Assembly: GCA_005881175.1 (NCBI GenBank)
Contig: VBEN01000038.1
Coordinates: 1-32,316, forward strand
Source of the DNA: Chloroflexota bacterium
GTDB taxonomy: Bacteria; Chloroflexota; Dormibacteria; CF-121
Reading direction: 5' to 3'
DNA: 32,316 nucleotides
Position 1 is the stretch's first letter. Each line of letters starts with the position of its first letter. Below, one piece after another: positions 20,790 through 29,167 of the stretch. The translations under genes were made by a program, and so were the position numbers. The notes under the pieces are model-generated. The model was not told the DNA's origin. It worked only from the letters and a program-made list of their open reading frames with translations, and did not search any database.

Positions 20790-21449
20790 CCTTCCTTTCC
20801 CGTGCCTCCCTTGCCGGCCGTCATCGACCTGTCACTGGTCGCCGTGGCGTTGGGTTCTCTATTGATCCTGCGCCTGGCGCATGGCGCGCTGCCCTGGGGA
20901 CATCTGATGATCGCCGTCGGCCCCGATGGCCGGCCGATGCGGCCGAGGGTGAAGTGGCATCTATGGTCGATCAGCCTGGGCGAGCCACCCCGCCTGGCAG
21001 CCATCGGCGGGCTCGCCTCCGTCGCGCTGGGATGTGCGGCCGCCGTGGCGGTCAGCCCGCGGCTCGTCGAATCGGTATTTCGCCCCGTCAACTCCATCTG
21101 GACCACGATGATGGTCTTCACTCTTGCCGTCTCCACCGTCCTGATCCCTCTCGGCCTCTCGGTCCTGGTCCGCGCCGTGATGGACATTGCGGCGCGGCGA
21201 TCGTCAATGGTCGGGCTGGTGGTTGGGATGCGGCGCGACGCAGGCGTCTTCGGACGCACCTATCGGATCGCCGTGCAGGCCGGCGACCGGGCGATGGCAA
21301 AGCGGCTGTGGGCCGAGTCGTTCCGTGTCGACCATGCGACCTTTGCGCGCCTCAGTCCTGGTGACCGGATCAACCTCGAGTACTCGCCCCGGCTGCGATA
21401 CGTCTACCACGCCGTGTTGCCCGAACCGCAAAAACGAGCGGTCGGTTAG
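20787..21449 (+). CDS. Hypothetical membrane protein with soluble C-terminal domain
   Basis: The product (220 aa from GTG 20787) has three hydrophobic segments: AVIDLSLVAVALGSLLIL, LAAIGGLASVALGCAAAVAV and TTMMVFTLAVSTVLIPLGLSVLV. A C-terminal domain of about 75 residues follows, with MVGLVVGMRRDAGVFGRTYRIAV, RAMAKRLWAESFRVDHATF and GDRINLEYSPRLRYVYHAV, predicted to be a small beta-rich fold. I do not recognise a family. It lies 15 bp before the GH57-GT5 fusion gene, which has its own hexamer. A palindrome upstream suggests regulation by a DNA-binding protein. Function is unknown. Confidence 0.75.
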   Translation: MPSFPVPPLPAVIDLSLVAVALGSLLILRLAHGALPWGHLMIAVGPDGRPMRPRVKWHLWSISLGEPPRLAAIGGLASVALGCAAAVAVSPRLVESVFRPVNSIWTTMMVFTLAVSTVLIPLGLSVLVRAVMDIAARRSSMVGLVVGMRRDAGVFGRTYRIAVQAGDRAMAKRLWAESFRVDHATFARLSPGDRINLEYSPRLRYVYHAVLPEPQKRAVG

Positions 21450-21450
21450 A

Positions 21451-21467
21451 TAGACTTTTTCCCCGTG
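21451..21467 (+). promoter_or_regulatory. Candidate leaderless promoter of the fusion gene
   Basis: TAGACT 21451-21456, eight nt (TTTTCCCC), then GTG 21465. There is no SD, and no clear -35 was seen. Confidence 0.5.
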
Positions 21468-24400
21468 ACGCGACCCCTGCATGTGGCTTTCATCTGGCAC
21501 ATGCACCAGCCGTACTACAAGGATGACCTGCAGAACAGCTTCCTTTTGCCCTGGGTGCGGCTACGCTGCGCGAAGGACTACTACAAGATGCCGGCATTGC
21601 TCGACGGCTACCCGTCGATCAAGCAGACGTTCAACCTGGTCCCCGCGCTGGTGGCCCAGATTGAGGACTATGTCGATGGCCGGTTTGCGGACGTCTACCT
21701 GGACCTCGCCCGTCGGCCGGTCTCGGAGCTGACCATCGATGAGCGTGCCTTCATCGCCCGCTGGATGACCGAATCGAGCCAGATCCGGCGCGTCCGCCAG
21801 TATCCTCGCTACCTGGACCTCACCCGCAAGCGAGAGCAGGCCTGGCCGCGCGCCGCCGACGACCTGGCGAAACTGTTCTCCGACGCCGAGCTCCGCGATC
21901 TGCAGGTGTGGTTCAACCTCTCGTGGATCGGCCCCGAAGTCATGGCAGCTGATGCCCAGATCGCGGAACTGGTCAGAAAGGGCCGGGATTTTTCCGAGGA
22001 TGACAAGGAGCCCATCTTCAACGTCCACTTCGATCTGCTGCGGAAGGTCCTGCCAAAATACCGCGAGCTGCAAGACCGCGGCCAGGCCGAGCTTGTCACC
22101 AGCCCGTATTACCATCCCATCCTTCCGCTGATCGCCGACCTGGGGATCGCCCGCGTGGCGCGGCCCGACCTGGCCATGCCGCGCCGACTGTTTGCGCATC
22201 CCCAGGATGCCGCGGAGCAGTTGCGCCTCGGCGTCGAAGCCCACACCCGTCGCTTCGGGACTCGGCCTCGTGGCATCTGGCCGCCCGAGGCGGCGGTCTC
22301 CGACGAGGTGGCCCGGCTCGCCGCCGAGCAGGGTCTCGAATGGATGCTCAGCGATGAGGGCATTCTTGCCCGTTCGTCGGGCAATCCCATCAATCGGGAT
22401 GGCGACGGCCAGCTGATGCAACCGGAGCTGCTGTATGCGCCCTATCGGGTGCAGACCAGCGGCCCGCCCATCCAGCTGGTATTTCGCGACGGCCGGCTCT
22501 CCAACGCCATCGGGTTCGAGTACCAGAATTCCGCACCCGACGAGGCGGCGAAAGACCTCATCGATCGCCTGCACGGCATCCAGCGGCGCCAGCAGGATGC
22601 GCCGCTGCTCGCCGTGATTGCGCTGGACGGTGAAAACTGCTGGGATTTCTATGAAGGGAACGGCAACGACTTCCTGCATTCGCTCTACAGCCGGCTTAGC
22701 CATGACCCGGACGTGAAGACCGTGACCGTGTCGGAATTCCTGGCGGAGTTTCCAACGCACCGATCGCTCGCCGGCATTCATCCGGGATCCTGGATCAACG
22801 CCAACTTCGACACCTGGGTTGGGGACCAGGAGCACAACGTGGCCTGGGAACTCCTGGCTGAGGCTCGCGACTTCTTGAGCGAGCGCGAGCGTCAGGCTGA
22901 TGCCGTGGCCGAGCTCCCGGCCGCGCGCCGCGAAGTGCTGATCGCCGAAGGCAGCGACTGGTTCTGGTGGTTCGGCCGGTCGCACGATTCGGGGATGGAC
23001 CAGATCTGGGACAGCCTGTTCCGGCTCCACCTTCGCAACATCTATATGTCGTGTCAGCAATCTCCGCCGGCCAGCCTCTACCAGCCGATCGTGAAGGAAG
23101 CCGAGAGCTCGGCCTCCAAGCGGCCGGACCGCAAGATCACGCCCAAGCTCAACGGCGTCATCGATCATGACGAATGGAGCGCCGGCGGCTATGTGGACGT
23201 CACGGCGCTATTCGGGGCGATGCATCCGCCGAAAGGCGCCATCCGGCGGATCTGGTTCGGTCACGACGACCACAACCTTTATCTGCGGTTCGACCTGCTT
23301 GGTGGCGAGCGGGCGGCGCGAGCGGTCGAACTCGAGATCCTCTTCTCGGCGAGTCCGGGGCGGCGCCGGGATGACAACAGGGGCACGGCCGGGCCACCGA
23401 AACGGGCGGGCCAGGGCGATTTCGGCTTCGAACCGGCCTATCGCCTGAAGGCGCGGCGCGACGGTGGCGACTTCCAGCTCGAGTTGCGCGAGATGACGCA
23501 AGCGGCCGGCGCCCCGCCACGCTGGACGGGCCGGGCAAGCTCCGATGAGGCGCTGGCCTTCGCGCTTCCATTCGACGCACTCGGCCCGGATCCGGGCGAG
23601 CGGCTCGAGATGGTGGCCCTCGCCTATGAAGATGGCAAGCCCGTGGAGCAGCTGCCGCCCACCGGCTCGATCGCGGTCCGGGTCCCAGGGGACGTCTCCC
23701 ACGGCCGGGCCAACCAGCCGCTGAAAATCCTCGTTGTCTCGGCCGAGGTGGCGCCATTCGCCAAGGTCGGAGGCCTGGCCGACGTGGCCGGCGCGCTGCC
23801 CAAAGCCTTGCGCGCGATGGGCCACGACGTTCGGGTGGTGATGCCGCGTTACGGCAGCATCGACGTGGAAAAGTACGGCCTGCGTCGAGTGGTGAGCAAC
23901 ATGGGAGTGCCGTTAGCCCATCAGCCGGTCAACGCCGATGTGCTCGAGGGACGGATCGGCGAGAGCGTGCCCATCTATTTCATCGAAAACCAGCAATTCT
24001 TCGGCCGCGAGGGCATGTACGGTTTCTGGGACGACGACGCCCGGTTCATCTTTTTCAGTCGGGCCGCGCTCGAGATGCTGCGCCCAATCGGATTTCAACC
24101 GGACGTGATCCATGTCAACGATTGGCACACCGCGGTGATTCCCAATATGCTGGCCCGGCTTTATGCCAGCGAACCCTTTTACGCGGACATCGCCACCGTG
24201 CTTACGATCCACAACCTCGCGTTTCAGGGCGTCTTCGGCTACGGCACGCTCCACCTGGCGGATCTCGACCCGTGGGGCCTGATCAAGGCGGGCATCCCGG
24301 GTCTCGACGACATCGTCAACCTGCTCGGCCGGGGACTCTTTTTCTCCGACGTCGTCAACACCGTCAGCAACCGTTACGCGGAAGAGATTCTCACGCCGGA

Positions 24401-25235
24401 ATACGGCGAGAAAATGGATCCGCTCCTGCGAGTGTTCCGCGGCAAGCTGCACGGGATCATCAACGGCATCGACTACGAGGTCTTCAACCCGCTGACCGAT
24501 GCCTCGATCGCGACCCGCTATGACACCAACACCACTGAGAAAAAGGTCGACAACAAGCTGGCCCTGCAGAAAGAAGTCGGGCTGCCGCAGGATCCCGCCA
24601 TCCCCGTCATCGGCCTGATCTCTCGTCTGTACGACCAGAAGGGACTCGACCTGATCGCCAACATCATGTGGGGATTGATGCGACTGAACCTCCAGCTCAT
24701 CGTGCTGGGTGCCGGCGACGCCCGCTACGAGGAGATGTTCCGGGCCAACGCCCGCGACAACCCGCGGAAGGTGGCGGCGACCATCGGCTTCAAGCCGGTG
24801 CTGGCCCAGCACATCTACGCCGGCTCGGACCTGTTCCTGATGCCCTCGCGCTTCGAGCCCTGTGGTCTCGGTCAGCTGATCAGTCTTCGCTACGGAACAA
24901 TTCCGATCGTGCGGGCCACCGGCGGCCTGGCGGACACGATTGCGGACTGGGACCCGGTCAAGCAGACCGGCAACGGGTTCGTCTTCAGCGCCTACGACCA
25001 CTGGGACCTGTATGCCCAGGTGGTTCGGGCGCTGGAGACCTTTCGCCAGCCGGCGCTGTGGCGCCGGTTGCAGGCCAACGCGATGTCGACCGACGTCAGC
25101 TGGGCGAACTCCGCGGACAAGTATGTCCGCCTCTACCACGCCGCCATCGCCAACCATGCCGAGGCGACGGAGTACTCGGCGACGGCGGCCGGACCCTACG
25201 GCTGGTCCGAACCGGAAAAAGCGGCCGGCTCCTAA
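21465..25235 (+). CDS. GH57 hydrolase/transferase fused to GT5 glycogen synthase
   Basis: This single 1256-residue frame joins three parts. Residues 1-545 are GH57: HMHQP (12-16), the substrate-binding PYYKDDLQNS, GIWPPEAAVSD with Glu275 as likely nucleophile, ALDGENCWDFYEGNG with Asp388 as likely acid/base, and NANFDTWVGD. Residues about 557-742 are a beta-rich module (KLNGVIDHDEW, IWFGHDDHNLYLRFDLL) like CBM9/DOMON sandwiches. From about 753 comes complete GT5 ADP-glucose-type synthase: AEVAPFAKVGGLADVAGALP (Lys767), HVNDWHTAVIP, TIHNLAFQG, NTVSNRYAEEI, SRLYDQKGLDLI and SRFEPCGLGQLISLRYG (Glu1131). All key motifs are present, so both enzymes should be active. Known biology: GT5 elongates alpha-1,4-glucan; GH57 trims or transfers it. 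The start GTG follows TAGACT by 8 nt. Confidence 0.93.
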   Translation: MTRPLHVAFIWHMHQPYYKDDLQNSFLLPWVRLRCAKDYYKMPALLDGYPSIKQTFNLVPALVAQIEDYVDGRFADVYLDLARRPVSELTIDERAFIARWMTESSQIRRVRQYPRYLDLTRKREQAWPRAADDLAKLFSDAELRDLQVWFNLSWIGPEVMAADAQIAELVRKGRDFSEDDKEPIFNVHFDLLRKVLPKYRELQDRGQAELVTSPYYHPILPLIADLGIARVARPDLAMPRRLFAHPQDAAEQLRLGVEAHTRRFGTRPRGIWPPEAAVSDEVARLAAEQGLEWMLSDEGILARSSGNPINRDGDGQLMQPELLYAPYRVQTSGPPIQLVFRDGRLSNAIGFEYQNSAPDEAAKDLIDRLHGIQRRQQDAPLLAVIALDGENCWDFYEGNGNDFLHSLYSRLSHDPDVKTVTVSEFLAEFPTHRSLAGIHPGSWINANFDTWVGDQEHNVAWELLAEARDFLSERERQADAVAELPAARREVLIAEGSDWFWWFGRSHDSGMDQIWDSLFRLHLRNIYMSCQQSPPASLYQPIVKEAESSASKRPDRKITPKLNGVIDHDEWSAGGYVDVTALFGAMHPPKGAIRRIWFGHDDHNLYLRFDLLGGERAARAVELEILFSASPGRRRDDNRGTAGPPKRAGQGDFGFEPAYRLKARRDGGDFQLELREMTQAAGAPPRWTGRASSDEALAFALPFDALGPDPGERLEMVALAYEDGKPVEQLPPTGSIAVRVPGDVSHGRANQPLKILVVSAEVAPFAKVGGLADVAGALPKALRAMGHDVRVVMPRYGSIDVEKYGLRRVVSNMGVPLAHQPVNADVLEGRIGESVPIYFIENQQFFGREGMYGFWDDDARFIFFSRAALEMLRPIGFQPDVIHVNDWHTAVIPNMLARLYASEPFYADIATVLTIHNLAFQGVFGYGTLHLADLDPWGLIKAGIPGLDDIVNLLGRGLFFSDVVNTVSNRYAEEILTPEYGEKMDPLLRVFRGKLHGIINGIDYEVFNPLTDASIATRYDTNTTEKKVDNKLALQKEVGLPQDPAIPVIGLISRLYDQKGLDLIANIMWGLMRLNLQLIVLGAGDARYEEMFRANARDNPRKVAATIGFKPVLAQHIYAGSDLFLMPSRFEPCGLGQLISLRYGTIPIVRATGGLADTIADWDPVKQTGNGFVFSAYDHWDLYAQVVRALETFRQPALWRRLQANAMSTDVSWANSADKYVRLYHAAIANHAEATEYSATAAGPYGWSEPEKAAGS

Positions 25236-25294
25236 TAGAGGCCAACAGTTGGGGGCCTGCCTCTAATAGAGGCTAATATTTGGAGCTTTTTCTT
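25232..25294 (+). terminator. Repeated TAGAGGC units with alternative hairpins and a T-tract
   Basis: CTAATAGAGGC occurs at 25232-25242 and 25263-25273 in an imperfect 31-bp direct repeat. GCCTCTA (25259-25265) can pair with TAGAGGC upstream (25236-25242, 7 bp) or with GAGGC just downstream (25269-25273). TTTTTCTT (25287-25294) follows. It is probably the terminator region of the fusion gene; two competing stems are unusual for a plain terminator. Confidence 0.5.
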
Positions 25295-25300
25295 GATGAA

Positions 25301-25352
25301 TTGACATCGCATGGTGCATGATTACGGCGATTCGGCGCCAGCTCGAGGCTGG
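25301..25352 (+). promoter_or_regulatory. Consensus -35 and leader hairpin before the peptide-transport operon
   Basis: TTGACA (25301-25306) is a perfect -35, but no good -10 sits 16-18 nt later (TACGGC at best). The leader to ATG 25395 has a small hairpin CCAGC (25338-25342)/GCTGG (25348-25352) and ends in GGGAGG at SD distance. Confidence 0.4.
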
Positions 25353-25394
25353 ACGGCGACCCATCATTGCCCTGGAAGGGAGGTAATTGACGTA

Positions 25395-27098
25395 ATGGAC
25401 GGATCAATCGCTAAGTCGAAACGGTGGCGAGTCTCAACACTAGCCGCCACGATCGCGGTGCTGGTGGCCGCCTGCGGCAACCCGGCGCCATCAACGAGCA
25501 CGGCAAAGAATGGCGGCACGTTGATCTGGGCGCTCGACTCCGACGTCGACACCCTCAATCCGTTCGTCATGTCGACTGTTCCTGACTATCGTGTTCTTTC
25601 GTTCCTCCTTCCCAACCTCTACTCGGCCGACAAGAACCTCAATATCATCCCGGACCTTGCCGATGGTATGCCCTCGGTCTCGAGCGACAGCCTGGTGTGG
25701 ACCGTGAAGCTCAAGAAGAATGCCAAGTGGAGCGATGGAACCGCGATCACCGCCGACGATGTGCTCGCAACCCAGAAAATCCAGGCCGACCCGAAGCTTG
25801 ATACCGATTACACGTACGACTGGAGCAAGCTGAAGACGATCGAGAAGGTCGACGCCAATACGGTCAAGTACACGCTGACCGAGCCCTTTGCTCCCTTCCT
25901 GGCGCTGAATCTCTTCGGCTATGTCGCGCCAGCCTCGGTCTACGGGAAGCTCGATCCGGCAAAGATCCGGAATGACCCGGTCTCGAAGACCATGCCGGTG
26001 AGCGGCGGTCCTTACAAGTTGGACAAATGGACCCCCGGACAAGAGTTCGACCTTTCGGCCAACCCGAACTACTACAACGGGCGGCCTCACTACGACAAAG
26101 TGATCGCCAAGGTCATCACCGACGCCACCGCCGCCGCCAACGCGCTGATCAACGGCGATGTTGCCTGGCACCCATCACTGGGCGAGGCGGGTGCCGGTGG
26201 AATCAGCAAGGCCAAGCAGTCGAGCAACGTGCAGGTTCATACCTATCAGGACCTGGGATACATCGACTTCCGGATGAACACCCGCAAGGGCCATATCTTC
26301 GACAACGTGTTGACTCGCCAGGCGCTGGCCTATACGTTGGATAAGCCCTCGATCGTGCAGGCCGCTACGCAGGGCGCGGGCGCTCCCCTCTGGGGCGACA
26401 TCGTCCCGGCTTCCTGGGCCTACAACGCCAACGCGGTGGTCAAGTATCCGGTGGACGTCAACAAGGCCAAGCAGCTGATGCAGCAGGCCGGCTGGACCAT
26501 CGGGTCCGACGGCGTGGCGACCCGGCCCAACCCGAGTGGATCGGGCACGCAGCGATTCGTGGGCAAGATCCGGGTGCGCGCCGGCAAGCCCGACCGGCTG
26601 AAGGCGGCTGAGATCATCGCTGACCAGGTGAAGCAGATCGGCATGCAGCTGACACCCGATCCAACCGACTTCAAGGTGTTCTACAAACCCATCCAGCAAG
26701 GCCAGTTCGACGTGTTCATCGCCGGGTTCAGCCTGTACCTGGACCCCGATGACTACACCACCGCCCACTCCAGCCAGCTCCAGCCGGAGCACCACGAGGG
26801 GCAGAACTGGACCGGCTATTCAAATCCGGAACTTGACTCGCTGATCGACCAGGAGCGGAAGACCGTCAAGTCGACCGATGCCGAAACCAAGGCCGCCCGC
26901 AAGGCGATCTTCGACAAGATCGAGAAGATCATCAGCGGTGACGTCCAGACCTATATGCTCTGGGCCGATGTGTCGTCGATGGGCTGGTCGACCAACGTGG
27001 GCAACGTCTCGGCCGGGACCGGCGATAACACCATCTACTACGAGTCGAATAACAACCCCGCAAAAGCGGCCGAGTGGTACTCGAAGAACGGTAAGTAG
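25395..27098 (+). CDS. Peptide ABC transporter substrate-binding lipoprotein (SBP family 5)
   Basis: Family 5 solute-binding proteins capture peptides, nickel or other solutes outside the membrane and deliver them to Dpp/Opp-type permeases. ATG 25395 is chosen because GGGAGG precedes it and it starts a lipoprotein signal: basic KSKRWR, hydrophobic TLAATIAVLVAAC, lipobox VAAC with Cys27, then a Ser/Thr-rich linker. The 567-residue protein has GGTLIWALDSDVDTLNPF at the mature N-terminus, the family block VWTVKLKKNAKWSDGTAITADDVL, then PVSGGPYKLDKWTPGQEFDL and the C-terminal lobe with DVFIAGFSLYLDPDD. It is first in a five-gene operon. Ligand cannot be read; peptide is the family default. Confidence 0.93.
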   Translation: MDGSIAKSKRWRVSTLAATIAVLVAACGNPAPSTSTAKNGGTLIWALDSDVDTLNPFVMSTVPDYRVLSFLLPNLYSADKNLNIIPDLADGMPSVSSDSLVWTVKLKKNAKWSDGTAITADDVLATQKIQADPKLDTDYTYDWSKLKTIEKVDANTVKYTLTEPFAPFLALNLFGYVAPASVYGKLDPAKIRNDPVSKTMPVSGGPYKLDKWTPGQEFDLSANPNYYNGRPHYDKVIAKVITDATAAANALINGDVAWHPSLGEAGAGGISKAKQSSNVQVHTYQDLGYIDFRMNTRKGHIFDNVLTRQALAYTLDKPSIVQAATQGAGAPLWGDIVPASWAYNANAVVKYPVDVNKAKQLMQQAGWTIGSDGVATRPNPSGSGTQRFVGKIRVRAGKPDRLKAAEIIADQVKQIGMQLTPDPTDFKVFYKPIQQGQFDVFIAGFSLYLDPDDYTTAHSSQLQPEHHEGQNWTGYSNPELDSLIDQERKTVKSTDAETKAARKAIFDKIEKIISGDVQTYMLWADVSSMGWSTNVGNVSAGTGDNTIYYESNNNPAKAAEWYSKNGK

Positions 27099-27119
27099 GT
27101 AGCAGTCGTCGGGGCTGAA

Positions 27120-27147
27120 GCGGGGAGGCGGCCGGGCCGCCCCCCGC
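27120..27147 (+). other. Strong hairpin between binding-protein and permease genes
   Basis: GCGGGG-A-GGCGGC (27120-27132) pairs with GCCGCC-CCCCGC (27136-27147) around a CGG loop, with one bulged A. There is no T-tract. In transport operons such stems often protect the binding-protein mRNA or lower read-through into the permease genes; that role here is inferred. Confidence 0.6.
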
Positions 27148-27191
27148 CCCCGGGCTGACCGCTAAGCTAAACAGAGTCAGAGGATAGTGGC

Positions 27192-28172
27192 GTGACCTTC
27201 TATGTCATCCGCCGGGTCGCCATTGGAATCTTCCTCCTGTTCGTCATGTCCGCCATGTTCTTTACCCTGACCCGGGTGACGCCCGGTGCCCCGATCAGTG
27301 TTGGCGAGAATCCGCGAATTCATCAGTCGGTGATCAACTTGCGGCTTCACCGGCTGGGCCTCACCGACGAACAGGGAAACTCCTATCCGATCCCCCAGCA
27401 GTATGTGCTCTACCTGGGGGCGCTCCTCCACGGCGACCTCGGCGACTCCTACGTCAACAACGAGAAGGTCACCACATTGCTGCTCCAGCGATTGCCGAAC
27501 TCAATCCTGCTGCTCGGCGCTGCTCTACTCGTGGCGCTGGCGATCGGGATCCCACTCGGCATCTTTGCCGCCACCCGGCAGTATTCCAAACTCGACATCA
27601 CCACGTCCCTGGTCTCCTATATCGGCGTGTCGATTCCCAGCTTCGTGCTTGGCATTTATCTGCTGCTCATCTTTGGGGTGATCTTGAAACAGTCGCCGCT
27701 CCACTGGGGGTTCCCCCTCTTCGGCATGCACACCGGTGGCGTCGATGATCCCATCGACCTCCTGTACCACATGGTCCTTCCGGTGACATCGCTTGCCATC
27801 CTGCAAATCGCGATCTTCAGCCGCTTCATGCGGGCCAGCATGCTGGAGGTGCTGCACCAGGACTACATCCGGACGGCGCGGGCGAAGGGCCTGTCGATCG
27901 AGAAAGTCAACTACAAGCACGCGCTGCGAAACGCGATCCTGCCGATCATCACCCTCGTCGCCATCGCAATCCCACAGATCGTCAACGGCGCCATCATCAC
28001 GGAAGGGATTTTCAGCTGGCCTGGGACCGGACAGCTCGCCTTCCAGGCGGTAGTCACTCGGGACTACCCGGTCATTCTTGGCGTGGTGATGCTGGTCGCG
28101 GCCGGGACGGTCCTCTTCAATCTGATCGCCGACCTGACCTACGCCATCGCCGATCCAAGGATCCGATACTGA
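27192..28172 (+). CDS. Peptide ABC transporter permease, DppB/OppB type
   Basis: The product (326 aa) is an inner-membrane permease with six helices: FYVIRRVAIGIFLLFVMSAMFF at the N-terminus, the periplasmic loop typical of DppB (about residues 35-90), SILLLGAALLVALAIGIPLG, then the cytoplasmic coupling EAA-type loop YIRTARAKGLSIEKVNYKHALRNAILP (cited here by its core ARAKGLSIEKV) that contacts the ATPases. GTG 27192 has AGAGGAT at SD distance (27179-27185). About 90 bp separate it from the binding-protein gene, the only sizeable gap in this operon, and that gap holds a strong hairpin. The stop TGA overlaps the next ATG by 1 nt. Confidence 0.93.
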   Translation: MTFYVIRRVAIGIFLLFVMSAMFFTLTRVTPGAPISVGENPRIHQSVINLRLHRLGLTDEQGNSYPIPQQYVLYLGALLHGDLGDSYVNNEKVTTLLLQRLPNSILLLGAALLVALAIGIPLGIFAATRQYSKLDITTSLVSYIGVSIPSFVLGIYLLLIFGVILKQSPLHWGFPLFGMHTGGVDDPIDLLYHMVLPVTSLAILQIAIFSRFMRASMLEVLHQDYIRTARAKGLSIEKVNYKHALRNAILPIITLVAIAIPQIVNGAIITEGIFSWPGTGQLAFQAVVTRDYPVILGVVMLVAAGTVLFNLIADLTYAIADPRIRY

Positions 28173-29167
28173 TGGCGCAGGTTCCCCCCCTCCCGATCGG
28201 CCCGGCGGGCGTCCCCGGTGCCGTCCCGGACCAGCTCTCGGTCGAGACCACCGTCCAGCAGGAGCGTGACCTTACCCGGCCCGGGGCGAAGGCCGACGAG
28301 TTTGGCGGTGCCCCTGAGCTCGGCTTCTGGCGGCTGGCCGTCATTCGGTTTTTGCACCACCGCGTGGCAACCGGCGCCCTGATCATCCTCGGCATCATCG
28401 TCCTCAGCGCCATCGTGGTCCCCATCATCACCGGTGATCTCTATCGCGTCCAGGACTACCGGCATCCCTTCAAGCCGCCCTTCCAGAACCTCCAGCATCT
28501 GCTCGGCACGGACGACCTCGGTCGGGATGAGCTCGCCAGGCTGCTGCGCGGTGCCCGGGTCTCGATCATGGTCGGGGTGCTGGCCGTGGTGGGCTACCTG
28601 CTCATCGGCGGAACGTTGGGTGCGCTCGCGGGCTACTACGGGGGCTGGCTGGACAACGCGTTGATGCGCTTCACCGACATCATCATCTCGGCGCCCTTCC
28701 TGCTCGTCGTCATCGCCGTCACGGCGGCGACCGGCGGTGTCCGCCTCACCACCGTCATCATCGTCATCGCCGCCACCGGCTGGTACGAGATTGGCCGATT
28801 GATGCGGGCCCAGTTTCTGGTGCTTCGAGAACAGGAGTTCGTCCAGGCGGCTCGAGCGCTCGGGGCATCGAACGCCCGAATCATCGTCCGCCACGTCCTG
28901 CCGAATGCCCTCGCCCCGATCATCGTTTCCGCGACCCTGGGCGTGTCCGGCATCATCTTGCTGGAAGCCGCGCTCGGTTTTCTCGGGTACAGCATTCCGC
29001 CGCCCGAGCCGAGCTGGGGCAACATGCTGCAGAACTTCGAGCAATACCTGCTCGACGACCAGGCCTATCTCGTCGTCTTCCCCGCCACCGCGCTGGTCAT
29101 CACCGCGCTCTGCATCAACCTCGTCGGCGATGGAATCCGGGACGCGCTCGATCCGCGGCAGCGTTGA
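28172..29167 (+). CDS. Peptide ABC transporter permease, DppC/OppC type
   Basis: The product (331 aa) is the second permease of the heterodimer. It has a long polar N-terminus of about 50 residues (Pro/Gly-rich, then FGGAPELGFWRLAVIRFLHH), then six helices. The DppC signature LGTDDLGRDELARLLRGARVS follows the first helix and loop. The EAA loop is QAARALGASNARIIVRHVLPNALAP, and the C-terminal part has ALGFLGYSIPPPEPSWGNML, also typical. The frame overlaps DppB by 1 nt (TGATG) and DppD by 4 nt (TTGA), so all four downstream genes are translationally coupled. The N-terminal extension is longer than in most DppC proteins. Confidence 0.93.
   Translation: MAQVPPLPIGPAGVPGAVPDQLSVETTVQQERDLTRPGAKADEFGGAPELGFWRLAVIRFLHHRVATGALIILGIIVLSAIVVPIITGDLYRVQDYRHPFKPPFQNLQHLLGTDDLGRDELARLLRGARVSIMVGVLAVVGYLLIGGTLGALAGYYGGWLDNALMRFTDIIISAPFLLVVIAVTAATGGVRLTTVIIVIAATGWYEIGRLMRAQFLVLREQEFVQAARALGASNARIIVRHVLPNALAPIIVSATLGVSGIILLEAALGFLGYSIPPPEPSWGNMLQNFEQYLLDDQAYLVVFPATALVITALCINLVGDGIRDALDPRQR

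Noticed and set aside
21561-23168. 535-codon minus-strand frame opposite the GH57 domain
   Set aside because: Shadow of the GH57-GT5 gene; no recognisable motif and the composition expected from reverse-complement reading.
23913-25157. 414-codon minus-strand frame opposite the GT5 domain
   Set aside because: Same reason: antisense shadow of a highly conserved coding region.
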